Part shown: piece after piece, positions 25,258 through 37,420 of the stretch
Layout of the letters: each line of letters starts with the position of its first letter
Position numbering within the stretch: the stretch's first letter is position 1
Assembly: GCA_018417955.1 (NCBI GenBank)
Contig: JACTVC010000013.1
Location: 1,324,633-1,388,632 of the forward strand
DNA length: 64,000 nucleotides
Reading direction: 5' to 3'
DNA from: Laccaria trichodermophora
Taxonomy: Eukaryota; Basidiomycota; Agaricomycetes; Agaricales; Hydnangiaceae
The notes under the pieces: model-generated
The model's database searches: none
What the model was told of the DNA's origin: nothing
What the model saw: the letters and a program-made list of their open reading frames with translations, nothing else
Program-made: the position numbers and the translations under genes

Positions 25258-26142
25258 ATGGCGCCTAGCAAACCGACTAAAAGCATCAAACTGAAAGTTC
25301 CCCGTCATAACGCTCAAAGGATAGGCTTGAAGTTAACTGCAGAGGTTAAAAGTATCGCCCAAGCGAAAGGAATTCGTGCTGAAACCTCCCAACCAAACCC
25401 TGACTTGGCCCAAGCCATTGTGCGTATGACATTCCACCTTGAGGATGCCCAGCTTTGACGCGGCAATGCAGGAAAGTGCCTCAGATTGGAACTCTCTGCT
25501 AATGACCGCTCGTGCTGAACGTGGTCCACAGTGGGATGTCGGTACACAGCAGTGAGTAACAAATTCATGGCTGCAGACTTGTTCAATGACCATCTGCAAA
25601 GATTTTTAGTGGACAAATACTCCGACTTGTATTATGATTCTACTCCTCTTCAAGAAGCTGTAAAAAAGGTGACAGAAGATGAAACTCCGGAAGAGCAAGT
25701 GAACCAAAACCAACAACCAACCCTCTCCAACCGAACCCCGCATCGGGATAGAGACTTTCATATGTCGAGTATGCATGGCCATATGGGCCATGGTGGACAC
25801 GAGTCGTCCCCACACAGGCATCACGCACCTCCGCCGAATTACCCATATCCTAGCTCGCCAGCTATGAATGTGAGGGGAGGGCCGGGGCCTTACCCATCGT
25901 CTGGTGGTGCACCTTTCAACCCTCCTGCACAGTATTTTGGTGGAGAAGCTCCTTCTACGCCCGTGCGGATGGGTTCTATGGGTAATATACATATGATGGA
26001 TCATTCGATGGGCGGCGGTCACCCAATGGGTGGAATGGGTATGGGAGGTGGGGGTATGCCAGGCATGCCCATGCACGTCTCTCCCGGTATGGGACGGAGA
26101 GTCACAAGGGGAATGGTGGAGGATGGATATCCCATGCATTGA
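25258..26142 (+). CDS. Unknown protein with His/Met/Gly-rich C-terminus (about 265 aa)
   Basis: Exons 25258-25419, 25472-25541 and 25577-26142 join in frame; the second intron is only 35 nt, and an upstream weak donor would make it 53 nt, so this boundary is uncertain. The N-terminal 100 residues ([18 protein letters not shown], then [20 protein letters not shown], then [20 protein letters not shown]) look like a folded helical domain I cannot name. The rest is low complexity: [17 protein letters not shown], Pro/Tyr-rich segments, then [16 protein letters not shown]. The His/Met richness would suit metal binding or condensate behaviour; that is inference. It shares a 173-bp divergent upstream region with the coiled-coil gene and is convergent with the GNAT gene. 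Confidence 0.65.
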
Positions 26143-26220
26143 TCTGAGTCTACAGTGCGTTTGTACTCGCCAATCTTTTGGTGGATATTCATTGCCATAT
26201 CCCCGCAGTTATCAACAATT

Positions 26221-26967
26221 TTATACCCTATCAATCACTTTGGCCACATGCTCTCTTCCTCCCCCTTCCCAATCATCCCAGCACATGGCAAACACTACAC
26301 TGTCCCTTCCTTGACCTTGACCCCTCTTTCCGTCCACAGGTGCTTTGCCCCCGTCCTTCCCCAAAGGAAGGACCCAAGACCAACGCTTCACACCCTCATG
26401 CTTAAAACCCATTCTCTCAGCCACTTTAACGCTCGCCAAGTTATTCGGGTTCGCGGACCACACAACTCGCCTGAACCCTATACCCCCATCCTCTGGCAGG
26501 TCCAGTGCGTATTTCATCATCAATCCAATTGCATTCGACGACACGAAGGTTCTCTGGAATGCCGGCAGAATTATGACGGGCGCAATTTCGACGGCCAGGT
26601 TTTGTGGTGAGCAGCTTATGAAGCCGATGATGCCTGCCAGGCTCTTCTCGAGGCTTGCACCTTTGGTCTTGTCGAGGATGGCGAAGAAAATGGCGTCGGG
26701 CTTGGTACGGTATTCTTCGAGGAACGCGAGAAGAGAGGGGAAGTCAGGCCATGCAGTGGGCAGATATCGTTCTAGCTCCGGTGCTGCGCTATACGCTGCG
26801 AAGAATACTTCTGCATGGATGGCAGGCAGGAATGGTACGAGTTTGACTCGTATTGTTCCCAACGACGGTGGGATTGGAATATTGCTGTTGAGGTCGTAAG
26901 ACCCGTCGGACTGCGTGCTGGTGACCCTCTGCAGCACAGGTGGCTTGTAGGAGTTGATGAAAGACAT
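26221..26967 (-). CDS. GNAT family N-acetyltransferase (248 aa, intronless)
   Basis: Single exon; the first ATG in frame is at 26967 (MSFINSYKPPVLQRV). The RimJ/RimL-type GNAT fold is visible: VKLVPFLPAIHAEVFFAAY (substrate helix), FFAILDKTKGASLEKSLAGIIGFISC (beta strands), VEIAPVIILPAFQRTFVSSNAIGLMM (acetyl-CoA region, degenerate Q-x-x-G-x-A loop) and NPNNLASVKVAERMGFKHEGV (the conserved N..S..V.E..GF.. segment). Probably acetylates a small molecule or a protein N-terminus; substrate unknown. Confidence 0.85.
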   Translation of the reverse strand: MSFINSYKPPVLQRVTSTQSDGSYDLNSNIPIPPSLGTIRVKLVPFLPAIHAEVFFAAYSAAPELERYLPTAWPDFPSLLAFLEEYRTKPDAIFFAILDKTKGASLEKSLAGIIGFISCSPQNLAVEIAPVIILPAFQRTFVSSNAIGLMMKYALDLPEDGGIGFRRVVWSANPNNLASVKVAERMGFKHEGVKRWSWVLPLGKDGGKAPVDGKRGQGQGRDSVVFAMCWDDWEGGGREHVAKVIDRV

Positions 26968-27115
26968 GATGGCAGTATCCAAATCACTGACTCATGTGCG
27001 AAATGATTGGTATCAATATAAATTACAAAAAAATGGTCATGAGATGATAGTAAGTGTGTACCCGGGGCCAAGGGTACTTTTCGTCCTCCCTTTCCATCTT
27101 TCCACAAAGCACTTC

Positions 27116-28677
27116 TTACTCTGACTCGGGCTTGTAATCGGGACGCAATGACCTCACAGTCTTGCCTATAAATTAAATTCTTAGGCATGAACCACTAGCA
27201 TGAAAGCGACAGGAAACCCACCAGCACGCCAGATTTCTTGATTGTCGATGACAGCGAGCTCCTTGGCCAGATCCTCACGATATGTGGCGCGCCCGTTGAA
27301 CTCTAACGATTTGCGAGTCTCAGTTCCATTTCGTACGCTCTCGTAGAGAGCTTCGAAGACGGGGACGTTGGCTTTTTCAAAGATGGGAGCCCAATCAAGG
27401 GCTCCACGGCGGGCGGTGGTCGAGCAGGCGTTGTACATGTAGTCCATGCTAGGAATAAAACCATGAGTTTCCATTTAGTTGCGAAGAAAATCCAAACGTA
27501 CCCTTTCTGGCCAATCAAAGGGTAAAGAGACTGTGTTGCCTCCTCAACAGTCTCGTTGAAGGCTTCTGATGGCGAGTGACCGTTCTTGCGCAAGACCTGG
27601 TACTGTGCCAAGAAGAGACCCTCTGTGAAGAAAATGTTAGTCGCACTACAGCCACACCAATGTCGCGAACGTACGAATGCCTCCCATAAGCTAGTGAAAA
27701 AAAAAAACTACGTCAAAATCTATAATGGTTCGGAAACGGAAAGACTGCTCACAACTCCACGTTCACCGTAAAGGTCAGAGTAAACCTCTTTCTCAAAGGT
27801 GGTTTCATACATGTATCCAGAGCCAATACCAACACCAAGAGCGATGGCTTTCTCTTTCGCTTTGCCGGTGACGTCCTGCCACACGGCAATGCTAGAGTTG
27901 ATGCCACGACCTTCCTTAAAAAGGGTTCGGACGGTGCGTCCGGAACCCTTGGGGGCTACGAGGATAACGTCCACATCCTTGGGAGGGATGACATGTGTGT
28001 CGTCCTTGTAGACAACGGAGAAACCGTGCGAAAAGTAAAGAGTTTTGCCCTTGGTGATGAGAGGTGCCAGCTGAGGCCATGTTTGTGACTGGGCAGCATC
28101 TGACAGAAGGTTCATGATGATGGTACCCTTGTTGATAGCCTCCTCGATGGGGAAGAGGGTCTCTCCGGGCACCTGCACGGAATGTAAGTCTGACGAATTG
28201 CTTCCGAAACTGGAGAAAAACTTTCCCAGCCGTCCTCCAATGCCTGTCTCCAGCTCTCGCCGTCCTTGCGAACACCGACGATGACGTTAAGACCGTTATC
28301 ACGAGCGTTCAAACCTTGTCCGTGACCTTGCGAGCCATATCCAATGAGGGCAAGAGTGTCGTTCTTGAAGTAGTCCTGGAGTTTAGCTAGGGGCCAGTCG
28401 CTACGCTCATAGACGACCTCCTTGGTGCCAGCAAAGTCGAGAGTCTTGACACCACGCACGCCCTATACAACGCGTTAGATATATCAGCGAGATATAAATT
28501 TTACATCTGACGAACCTTGGCGGTTGAGGTTTGTGCAACCTTGGCTGCAGCTGCCCGAGCAAAAAGGGAGTAAGACGCAGCTTGTGTGGGCCGCACGGCA
28601 GACTTGGCCAGAGAGCGAGGGGCACGACGAGCAGAGGCGCGAAGAGATTGCGAGGCAGAGCGAGCAAGGGAAGCCAT
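27116..28677 (-). CDS. ILV5: Ketol-acid reductoisomerase, mitochondrial
   Basis: Start ATG at 28677 opens an Arg/Ala/Ser-rich presequence (MASLARSASQSLRASARRAP). The mature part begins VKTLDFAGTKEVVYERSDWP and has the Rossmann NADPH loop LIGYGSQGHGQGLNARD. Then come GVRKDGESWRQALEDGW, VPGETLFPIEEAINKG, FSHGFSVVYKDDTHVIPP and VILVAPKGSGRTVR, followed by the all-alpha domain (VGIGSGYMYETTFEKEVYSD, GERGVLMGGIHGLFLAQYQV, MDYMYNACSTTARRGALDW). It ends LRPDYKPESE at 27116. Second common step of valine and isoleucine synthesis. The intron at about 28225-28173 starts with GA instead of GT (see findings). Divergent from trimethyllysine dioxygenase. Confidence 0.95.
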
Positions 28678-29132
28678 GGTGGTGAGTGGACAAAATTTGA
28701 ACGAAAAGTTGGGCAAGTTTTGAGTCACGGCTTCGGCCGATGTCGGCCGATCAATTGCGGAGACCTTGAATGAATAGTCAATGAGAGTAGTTGTGCTTCG
28801 GTTCAATTCGAAGCAAACTCCGGTACAGGAGACGACGTATAAAAGTTTATCAAATTTCTACGTACTGTACCACCACCCGGTCCACCCGTGACAAGACCAC
28901 TGCACTCAGGAGCACTACAGGCAATTGGGTCGAGATCAGTCCAAAGTTTAAATGGAGTTGGGTATATGTAAGGGGGCGTCGAGCTTCGTCAGGCCGCCTG
29001 CCTCGTCCTCTCGGTATCATACTTTATCAAGGTTTGCGACAAAAAATCAACTCGTAATGTCAAAATTTGGAATTCACCTGCTTTCTGCAGTCACTCCATC
29101 AATTACCATCCCGACCTTTTCACCATTAACCA
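28678..29132. other. Shared 5' region of ILV5 and trimethyllysine dioxygenase genes
   Basis: 455 bp between divergent mitochondrial-protein genes. A short repeat of TCGGCCGA occurs near 28734-28751. No binding site assigned. Confidence 0.4.
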
Positions 29133-31084
29133 ATGTGGAGGTCTTCGTTATTTGCTACGTTGTCCAGGCGACCTCATGGTGTTCTTATTCAAAGGCTGGT
29201 GGTTGCTAACACGTCGAGGAGCATACCTGTGCGTCGTCACCTACATCTCTTAAGTTTTTGTTTGATTGCGTTTTATTCAAGATTACGTCCTTGTCATGGA
29301 ATGGCTCTCTTCAGAGCACACGTACCCGTTCAACTGCCTCATTGGCAACGGAGGCAACACCGAGCCCACTCCAACGTCTTTCTGTTGTCGCAAGCGATGA
29401 TCATGACCTACCCATCATCAGCGCCGATGCTGGGAAGGTCGCTGTAGGATGGGATACGCGCACCTGGTCTCGGTTGTAAGTATCTTATGAACTCCTTTAG
29501 ATGTCCCTACACGTTTGTTTACAGTCACAATATCTGGCTGAGAGACCACTGCCGATGTTTGAAATGTTTCCATCCAGCAACGAAGCAGCGATTGCTCGAT
29601 ACCTTTGAAGTATGATATTTTATTTCTCTGATTATCTCCCTGATTGACGCATTTAGATACCAACTGACATTGCCCCCTTACATATCGAGGCTAAGACTGA
29701 GGGACTTGAGGTTACCTGTACGTTCCCTGTGGTTACATCTTTTTATCTCAAGTCTCACATACAATTAGGGCCCTCCCAAGACCCACATGTGTCCCTGTAT
29801 CCCTGGTCCTGGCTTCAACGACATTCCTACGATCCTTCGCTAGGTGGCAAAGATGCCTCGCAGGAGTAAGAATATCAGCCATTTGTTACGTCTAGCGAAG
29901 GCTCAAGTATACCAGAAAAGTACTGTGGGGTTCCACAATACAAAAGTCACCTCCAATAGTTCCTTACGATGAAGTAATAGCAAAAGATGATCAAGGACTA
30001 TTCAAGTGGCTCTCAAATGTCGTATGTTACTAACATCTCCTACCTTCCTTTCTATCAATAATCACGACAAGGACCGATTTGGATTCTCGTTTGTGAGTGG
30101 TGTGCCCCAAACCCCAGAAGCTACAGAGGCGCTCTCAGAACGGATCGGCTTTATTCGAGAGACACAGTGTATGAGACAATCCTTTCGGCGTCGTTGACGA
30201 GTCTGACACTCAAAACAGATGGTCGTTTTTGGGAGATTACTTCCGACCTTGCCAAAGGCGACACGGCTTATACGACATTGGCACTTGGCGCACATACGGA
30301 CAACACCTATTTTGTACGTAGCCTGCATGGTTATTCGTCCTCAATACTCAGTTTATTTCCATCAGACGGACCCATGTGGTTTACAACTTTTCCATCTTCT
30401 TTCTCATACGGGAGGTACGGGGGGTGCGACGTTACTCGTTGACGGGTTTTATGTCGCAAACATCATGAAGGAACTCCATCCGGAAGCTTATGATTTGCTG
30501 TCACGCATACCCGTCCCAGCTCATGCAGCTGGTGAATCTTCCGCATTGTATCGGCCCAGTCCGCCGTCGGGCTATCCTGTCTTAGGACACGACTCGTTCA
30601 CAGGCGAGCTCACGCAGGTTCGCTGGAACAACGATGACAGGAGTGTGATGAGTCATTTGACCTCGGATCTTGTTGAGAAATGGTAGGCTTCGCTCTTTCT
30701 CCACCCTTTGAATCATAACTGATACCAGTAAACCCTAGGTATGATGCTATCAGGACATGGAACAAGTGTTTAACAAGCCCAGACTCTCAATATTGGGTCC
30801 AGTTGCAACCTGGCACAGCAGTCGGTCCGTGTTCTGCTCACAATTCAAAGTCCAACAAATACTCATAGCATTCCACAGTTGTGGATAACCACCGTGTTCT
30901 TCATGGTCGCTCAGCGTTCGATGGTCGACGCCGTATGTGCGGAGCGTACATCGGCATGGATGAGTATCGGTCTAAATTGGCCGTCTTGAGCGAGAAGTTC
31001 GCTCCTGATCCTGTGTTGGTCGCTACTAAGAAGATTCCCCTCTCGATTGTCGACGGAAGAAGCATTTGGAACGCGGCTCTTTGA
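29133..31084 (+). CDS. TMLHE: Trimethyllysine dioxygenase (carnitine biosynthesis), mitochondrial
   Basis: Start ATG at 29133 (MWRSSLFATLSRRPHGVL), a mitochondrial-type presequence. About ten exons follow. The N-terminal zinc-type domain of the BBOX1/TMLH family is clear: HNIWLRDHCRCLKCFHPAT. The double-stranded beta-helix core has FGFSFVSGVPQTPEATEAL, GRFWEITSDLAKGDTAYT, LGAHTDNTYF (the His-x-Asp iron ligands), LLSHTGGTGGATLLVDGF, VVDNHRVLHGRSAF (distal His and 2-oxoglutarate side) and GRRRMCGAYIGMDEYRSKL. The C-terminal GAYIGMDEYRSK pattern favours trimethyllysine over butyrobetaine hydroxylase. It would hydroxylate N6-trimethyllysine in the first step of carnitine synthesis. Confidence 0.85.
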
Positions 31085-31488
31085 TATGTTAGCACCGTGG
31101 AAGCGCATTTGCGCCTTTTGCTTTGTATACCAGCTACTGGACTATGCGATGCCAAACATTTTTCAGCTTTCGTTCTCAACGTTTCGGAATCCTCTTTCCC
31201 TAGTGGATTCCAAGACAGTAGGCCTAAGTCTGTGACTTCTTCGTATACTTTCGTCGCCCAAGGCCCGTTATGAGATGTTCATCAGCAAAGGAGGTGAGAT
31301 AGAACGGTGGGAATAATTCCTGAAGGTTTCAATAAAATATTGGCTGGCAAACTCCGCGCGGAATTCGAAGTACTTAGCTTCAACACATTTGTAGCTTTCA
31401 GCAACGACGACAACTTTCATGATGAACGGTGCTCTTATCTAGGAGAATCTGCTTGTAGAAAGATACGAGAAACTGCTGAAACATTTTT
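31085..31488. other. Intergenic, no supported gene
   Basis: About 400 bp between two plus-strand genes; short frames here have no motif. Confidence 0.45.
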
Positions 31489-34400
31489 ATGGAGGGGTCG
31501 TCATCACCACCCTATCGAAAGCTGTTGCCTCTTGCATGTCGGTTCAGTGAGCCGCCTTCGTCCTCATCCCTGGTCTCATCCTCAATCGTATCTAGTTCAA
31601 CGCGACCAATGGCTCATTGCCCATCTTGACCCTCAGTGGAAAGTCAAAGACGTCAAGCGGTACTTGCTGGCTAAATGCGTCGGATTACCGTTTATTCCAC
31701 CTATTCTTCCTGCCAAGTCTGCGGCTCTTGATGGTACAGACAATGGTGGAGAAGGGAGACGGTCATGTTCTCCAATTACATTTGCGCCTGATCCTCGCTT
31801 CAGACCTATCAGTCCCATCCAGTTTGCTTCGACAAGCCACCCAAAGGGATCTGTAGATGCGAAGTCAATTACGGAGCCTGGTGGGGATGATGGTGGGGAG
31901 GGATACGAAGAGGACGATGAGTGGGATGATGACGATGATGATCTATTTGATGATGAGGGGAGTCATGAAGGCGGTGGTGGCCTGGTTAAACTGGGTTCAT
32001 CAACGACAGCAGCGATTGGGACCTCGATCCCGTCAGCAAACCCACGACGGTTTGGCCACGTCAAGAGCTCAGGAAGTATATCCTCCCTTGGAGTATTGGA
32101 TAGGGAGCGTAGGGGAGCTTCTTCCGCGTCCCCCAACAAACCGCCGTCACCATTGAGCTTAAACAGCACAACCCACGAAAACTATACTCTGTTACGATTT
32201 ACGACCGGACAAATCCTTGAAGACGACTTCCATATATCGTGGTACGAGCTTGCACCTCACGAATTGCTCGAATTGCATGCCTCTGCTGCTGCTCAAGGCT
32301 CTTTCAAAACATGCTTCGAAAATGCATTGATACTTTCTCCCCCTCCAACGTCTTTCAAAATCCATCAACAACAACAAACGCGGATTTTAATTCCAATGCC
32401 CCGTCACGTTTCATTGAAGTACATCCAACCTTACTGGGAAGGCTGGGTTCGTGCCCTTCGTGTGGTCTACAAAGATGAATTTGATTACGTTTCTGGGGCA
32501 TATCACTCACACAATAAGTATGGGACGTACTCTGCCAGTATGCTGGGCTCGATGGCAGTTGCTGGAACCGTTGAGATAGGGAGCGTGACAGGGGAGAGGA
32601 ATCATAAAGAGACTGGCGACATGAGAAAGAGGCGCAAGACAAGATTAGAATGGAGGGAGCGGTGGGTCGTCATCAGGGATGGAATTGTGAGCCTTTCCAG
32701 AGATCGTCAGGTGGGCTCCAGTTTCACGCAGCTTTCCATTGAATGCTTGGTTTTTTTTCTTCTTACAAATTTGCTTTTTGACATCTTTCTAAATGACACT
32801 GATTTTACACTCGCATCATAGGACCCAACACCTACCCACCGCATGCCACTCTCTTCCCTCACTCAGCTACGTGGAGCTGAGCACCTTGCGCGCTCAGCGC
32901 GGACCAACCCATCGTCGAAAAGTCATGGACACCCTCACAGTAAACATGTGCGACCTTCTAGTGCAGTTAACGCGGATCGTGAAGGTCGTAAGGAAGGTCT
33001 CCGTCCTCAAGACAAGCCAGCAAAGTGGGATGATCTGGCACGGAAACACGGTGAAAGCAGTTCAAAGCCATTTTCATTTGCACCTTCCCCACCATCATCG
33101 CCACGGGAAGACGTTCGCTTTCACCGGCACGGCAATTCTATTGCACACGGACATGGGGATCCATGGAGTGGATTTCCTGCGGAATCTTCATCGTCTCTTC
33201 CTGGGGAAAGTAATGTTTCGAGGGCCCGAGGTGGGCCTGATAAGAGGTTCGACAGGAGCTATATCCCTTTTTCTCGCGAAGAGGCGGAAAGCGCGGGAAT
33301 GATGGTCGTTTGTGCTAGGTTTCGTACCATCAAAGGATCTAGCAAGGTCAGTCAAGAACCTGCCTCCAGGAAAGAGAAAGGGACCGAAAGAAAGCAATAT
33401 ACAAGCACTGGCCCTAGTCTGGCAATGCTTGCGGGGGGTGTTGGGGGAAGCACGGGTGGGGGACCCGGAGTTGCGATGGTGGCCATTGCGACTGTAGGAC
33501 TAGGTGGAGAGAAGGGAGGTTCAGCCCAACCCGGTAGGAAGGGCGTGCGAGACAGAGAGAAGGAGAAACGGCGGGAAAAGAGGCGAGAAGCGGAGAAAGT
33601 AAAAGCCAAATCCAAGCACAAGGAACATGAACTAGGCTTGTTCGACGAGCTTCGTGGTCAATACGCGCGTAAATCAAGCCTTCCTGCTCTCGGTCTTGGT
33701 TTCATGTCATCGCCCGCGGCTTCCACTGCAAATTTCAATGCGGGATCGAGTGCTCACCCCAATGGCAAAAGCGGGCTTGTGAGTGGCTTTTTTGGCTCGC
33801 CAAAAGAGAAGAAAGACAAAGGCAAGGCAAGGAAGGAAGATGATGAAGTTGGTTTGAGCTGGCAACCAAGCAAGACGGAGAGGGAAGAGCAAGAGAGGGA
33901 GGAGAGGGACCAAAGCTTTTCACGTGGAACTGGTACAGGACAGACGTGGAAGCCAAGTGACAGAGGACAAGGTCTTCCAACTGATTTTACCTTGTCTGTT
34001 GTTGAACCTGCCCATAGTGATGGAGGCAACTCCGATGTTATGGAGGAGGATACGGTTTTGGACGTCACCCAGCATCAACCGCAGTATGATGTTAGTTGCT
34101 TGGAAGCAAATCTGGAGGAAGAAGACCGAGCGATGGGTTCCTCTCAAGCTAGCTCAGACGATGAACCTGCTGGAGACTCAGAAAATAATTATCTATCTCC
34201 GCTCAATCGTGGAACTTCACTTCCTCCTATCACCATACCAGGTTCAGAAGTACTTAGTGGAAGTCTTGAGCCAAATGCACACGGAGGTTTAGACACGGCC
34301 GAGTCTTCGGCGTTGTCATCTCCTGTGTTTGCTCACAGTACTTGTTCAGGCAGTGAGTCAGATCTTAGCTTAGGGCTGGGGAGGGCTGGGAAAGACAGAC

Positions 34401-36862
34401 CCAGCTATCGTTATGGGTATCGTCATGATCGCGTTGGGAAGGTGGATTTGCATGGGGAAGATAGAGGGGAGAAATCAGGACCCCTACCAAACCCAACCGA
34501 GCGGGAGGGAGAAGGCGAAGATCAACTACAGCCAAAGGAGGAACCATTCGATCGGGCAAAACCAGACAAAGGGAAGGAGAGAGATAGGGTACACAACTAT
34601 GAACGCCGGAAGGACGACGAGCATGGAGAATGGATCATCCTGGATCTAGGCAATGAGCAAGGTCGGTTTTTTCTGCTTCAAATCTCTAATCTCTGTGTAC
34701 TTACAGACGGCTTTCCAACCTCAGCCTACACGAGCATCCTTCGTATATTTCATCGCCATCTGAGTGTTCCTTCCTCTTCCTCCTTCACCCCTTCTATTCC
34801 TGTTATACCATTTGAAAGACCGACTAGTCCTGGCCGTCCCTTGGGAGGCCACCCTCCGTTCTGGTCTTCAACCACGCTCGCGTCCCAAAAGGAAGTCGAT
34901 GAAGAAATTTCTCCCACAACACGCAAACGCGCCACCTCGGATGCTGGGCTGGCATCTGGTTCACATAGAGCTTTCGGCCATGAGTCTGATGCAGACGACG
35001 ATGGCGATTATTTTGCAAGCTCTCCCTTCCGTATCACTAAATCAAAGTCAAGACATCCTACCATTCTTGCCTCCCTTGGCGTTGGTAATACTACAAATCG
35101 TCGAGGGCCCTTCGAACCCTTACCATACCCAGAGTGGAGGCTAGAAGTCGTGGAGCGGGCTCAAGCGGCTGGGATGGGTGAAAGAGGACGTCCGTTGGAT
35201 TTGATTCTTTTTGGTCATCGGCCATTGTTTCAAATGGATGAGTCGAAGAGACAGAAAAGCTTGAAAAGTTATGACTCTAGGTCGCGCAGGTCAACAGTAA
35301 CAACCTTATCTAAGCGAAGACCATCGCATGTCAACGACGGGGAAACAATCCGTAGTGACAGCGACAAAAAAGAGGGCAGTGTCAATGATGGCAGTGATGA
35401 TATCATTCAAGTCAGCGATAGCGAGGAGGAAATGAGTGAAGTAGAATGGCGGGGATGGATGGGTGACCTTCATCGGCAAAGCGTAGTCCGTGCACAACGT
35501 GACGAAACGGCGATTTCGGAAGCCCAAGTATCATCCAAGGCAAGAGAGAGCGATGATTCGGACGATCCACCAATTAACCCGGAAGCTGAGCGTCGGAAAT
35601 TTTGGCGACGGAAAAAGGATATGGAGCCATGTGGTGTCATTACCTCTCTCTACACAAGTACCGCTCTTCCCGGTTTCGTGGCCACATCGCATGAGCATCA
35701 CCAGCAATTACACCACCAGCAACACCTCAGAAGACAACGCTCATCACGTCCAGCGACTACGACAACCCTATCATCGCCGTCTTCCAATGAATCCCTTGCC
35801 GTCCATCGCCGTGGTGCCCTCAGCTTTGGGTTCTCGCCTGTTGACATTTCTTCAGCTTCAACATCACCTCCTTCGAGCCTCTCGCACCATGGCCATTCTC
35901 ACTCACAATCGCAAACTTTCTTGGGACATCACCGGTATACTGGACACTCTTCCCTTCACCACTCAACATCCATGTATGCAGGCCTTAGGAACGATCCCCG
36001 TCTGGTTCAGGAACCGCCCCCTCGTCGTCCAAGCATGCCGACCCTGACAGCCGAGCAAAACGTCGGTTTGTTAACGAGTAGTGAGCCTCTTCGTATGCCT
36101 GGTGGGAAACGGGAACAAGGATTTGTGATCACCGAACGCAGTACCGCATTGGCTACATTGGAGACAACCTCTCCTTTCCAGTTCAACAGCGTTACCATCC
36201 AAACCCCCCATTTGGCCATGGTTCCGTCCTCACCCACTGCATCATCTTCAAAGATACCAGTTTTAGTATCAGGAGAGCAAGAGGATATACCCCCCTCCTC
36301 TAGCTCCACGCCAGCTACCACTCCACGACGAGTGAGCTCGGCAGGATTGGCTGGACCTCTGGCTGGAGGATCAATAAGTCGTTCAACAAGCGTACTTTCG
36401 AAAGGGGGAGGTCTGTTACGGAAGAAGGAGAGCGATCTCGGCAAGGACGCGGACAGAGCTCGAAAGGCAAAAGAGAAGCAAGACAAGGCTCGAGAAAAGG
36501 AGGAGCGAGCCAAGGAGAAAGAGCGCGCGAAGGAGATGGAGAAAGAACTCAAAGCCAGACAGGACGCGTCCGGAAGGAAACTGCAGCGCCCAAAGTTGTC
36601 GCTTGCGACGTCGTCGTCTCGTCAAAATCTTACTTCTTCAGAAGCGCATTCTCCGCAGGTGAGGAGTCCGACGATGGCGGCTGCCAAGCAGATCCTGCGA
36701 CGCGTTAAATCTGGCTCGAGTTTGAAGTCTGTGAATGAAGCTGCGTCGCCCGTGGTGGGTCCGTCGATATCGTCGTCAAAGAAGAAGAAGCCTGGTGCTT
36801 TGGAAAGGATTGTCAGGGGTTTGGATTCCGCTCTCGATTTTAGTAGTGATTCTCGCAAGTAG
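31489..36862 (+). CDS. Very large PH-like, low-complexity protein (about 1,720-1,737 aa)
   Basis: I place the start at 31489 (MEGSSSPPYRKLLPLACRF): a 49-nt intron (31547-31595) then joins in frame to IQRDQWLIAHLDPQWKVKDVK. The long open frame upstream of this has no ATG. Exon 2 (31596-32710) has an acidic run (EEDDEWDDDDDDLFDDE) and a compact segment YTLLRFTTGQILEDDFHISWYEL. A PH-like domain appears to be split: LEWRERWVVIRDGIVSLSRDRQ, PLSSLTQLRGAEHL, MMVVCARFRTIKG, then after about 400 residues of Ser/Lys/Gly-rich filler EWIILDLGNEQ and SAYTSILRIFHRHL. A probable 51-nt in-frame intron lies near 34661-34711. The last 900 residues are Ser/His/Pro-rich and then Lys/Glu coiled-coil-like. Orthologue not recognised; membrane or cortex association is inferred from the PH signal. 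Confidence 0.6.
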
Positions 36863-37420
36863 TTGTGTCGTATATTTATTTATGGACGTGCTATATCCCT
36901 CATATAATAGTGCTCTCTCTCCACTCTGTATCCCTAGCTATATCCCAACGCCTCCTTTTGCAAATTGACGCATTATGCAACATCACACTGCCGTAGCCTC
37001 GTATAATAGGAATGGCGCCTAGGCAAACCTAGACTGTGTTGAAGAGCCTAGAGGGCGTCGCACTGTGAATGACAACTGACCTGTAGAATGACTTTCACAT
37101 AACCCAAAATGATCGTCCCAACGAGCAGAGAAGCAAAAGGGCACCTCCAAATCAATCCCTCCAACCAAAACCTCATCGATCATCTTCAATCAGCCTTGCG
37201 CAGCGAGTCTGGAGAGAAAATAGCTCAGCTAGTGCTTCTGCGTTATAAATCCTGCCTTGAGGCACGACGTTTTCACGTGTTTTCCAAGAGTGATCTCAAG
37301 GTGATCTGTGTTTCCTCGGCAGGTTTAGAACAACCCACCATCCAAAGATCCTAGCAATAGAACATCCATCCATGCTTCTTCGACGCCACGACGACGACGA
37401 CAACGACCTCAACCCTCAAC
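36863..37420. other. Intergenic; contains a segment also found near 47.9 kb
   Basis: About 558 bp. The stretch at about 37090-37210 resembles 47925-48025 in the same orientation (shared pieces include ACCAAAACCTCATC and CAGCCTTG). A plus-strand frame at 37109-37354 lies in this segment but shows no motif. Confidence 0.45.

Noticed and set aside
26968..26982. Longer N-terminus for the GNAT protein
   Set aside because: The extension would start with TTG; the first ATG is at 26967.
31307..31488. Upstream extension of the large PH-like gene frame
   Set aside because: It begins with GTG and contains no ATG; a spliced start at 31489 explains the gene better.
36007..36552. Antisense Ser/Phe/Leu-rich frame in the large PH-like gene
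   Set aside because: Mirror of Lys/Glu-rich coding sequence on the plus strand.
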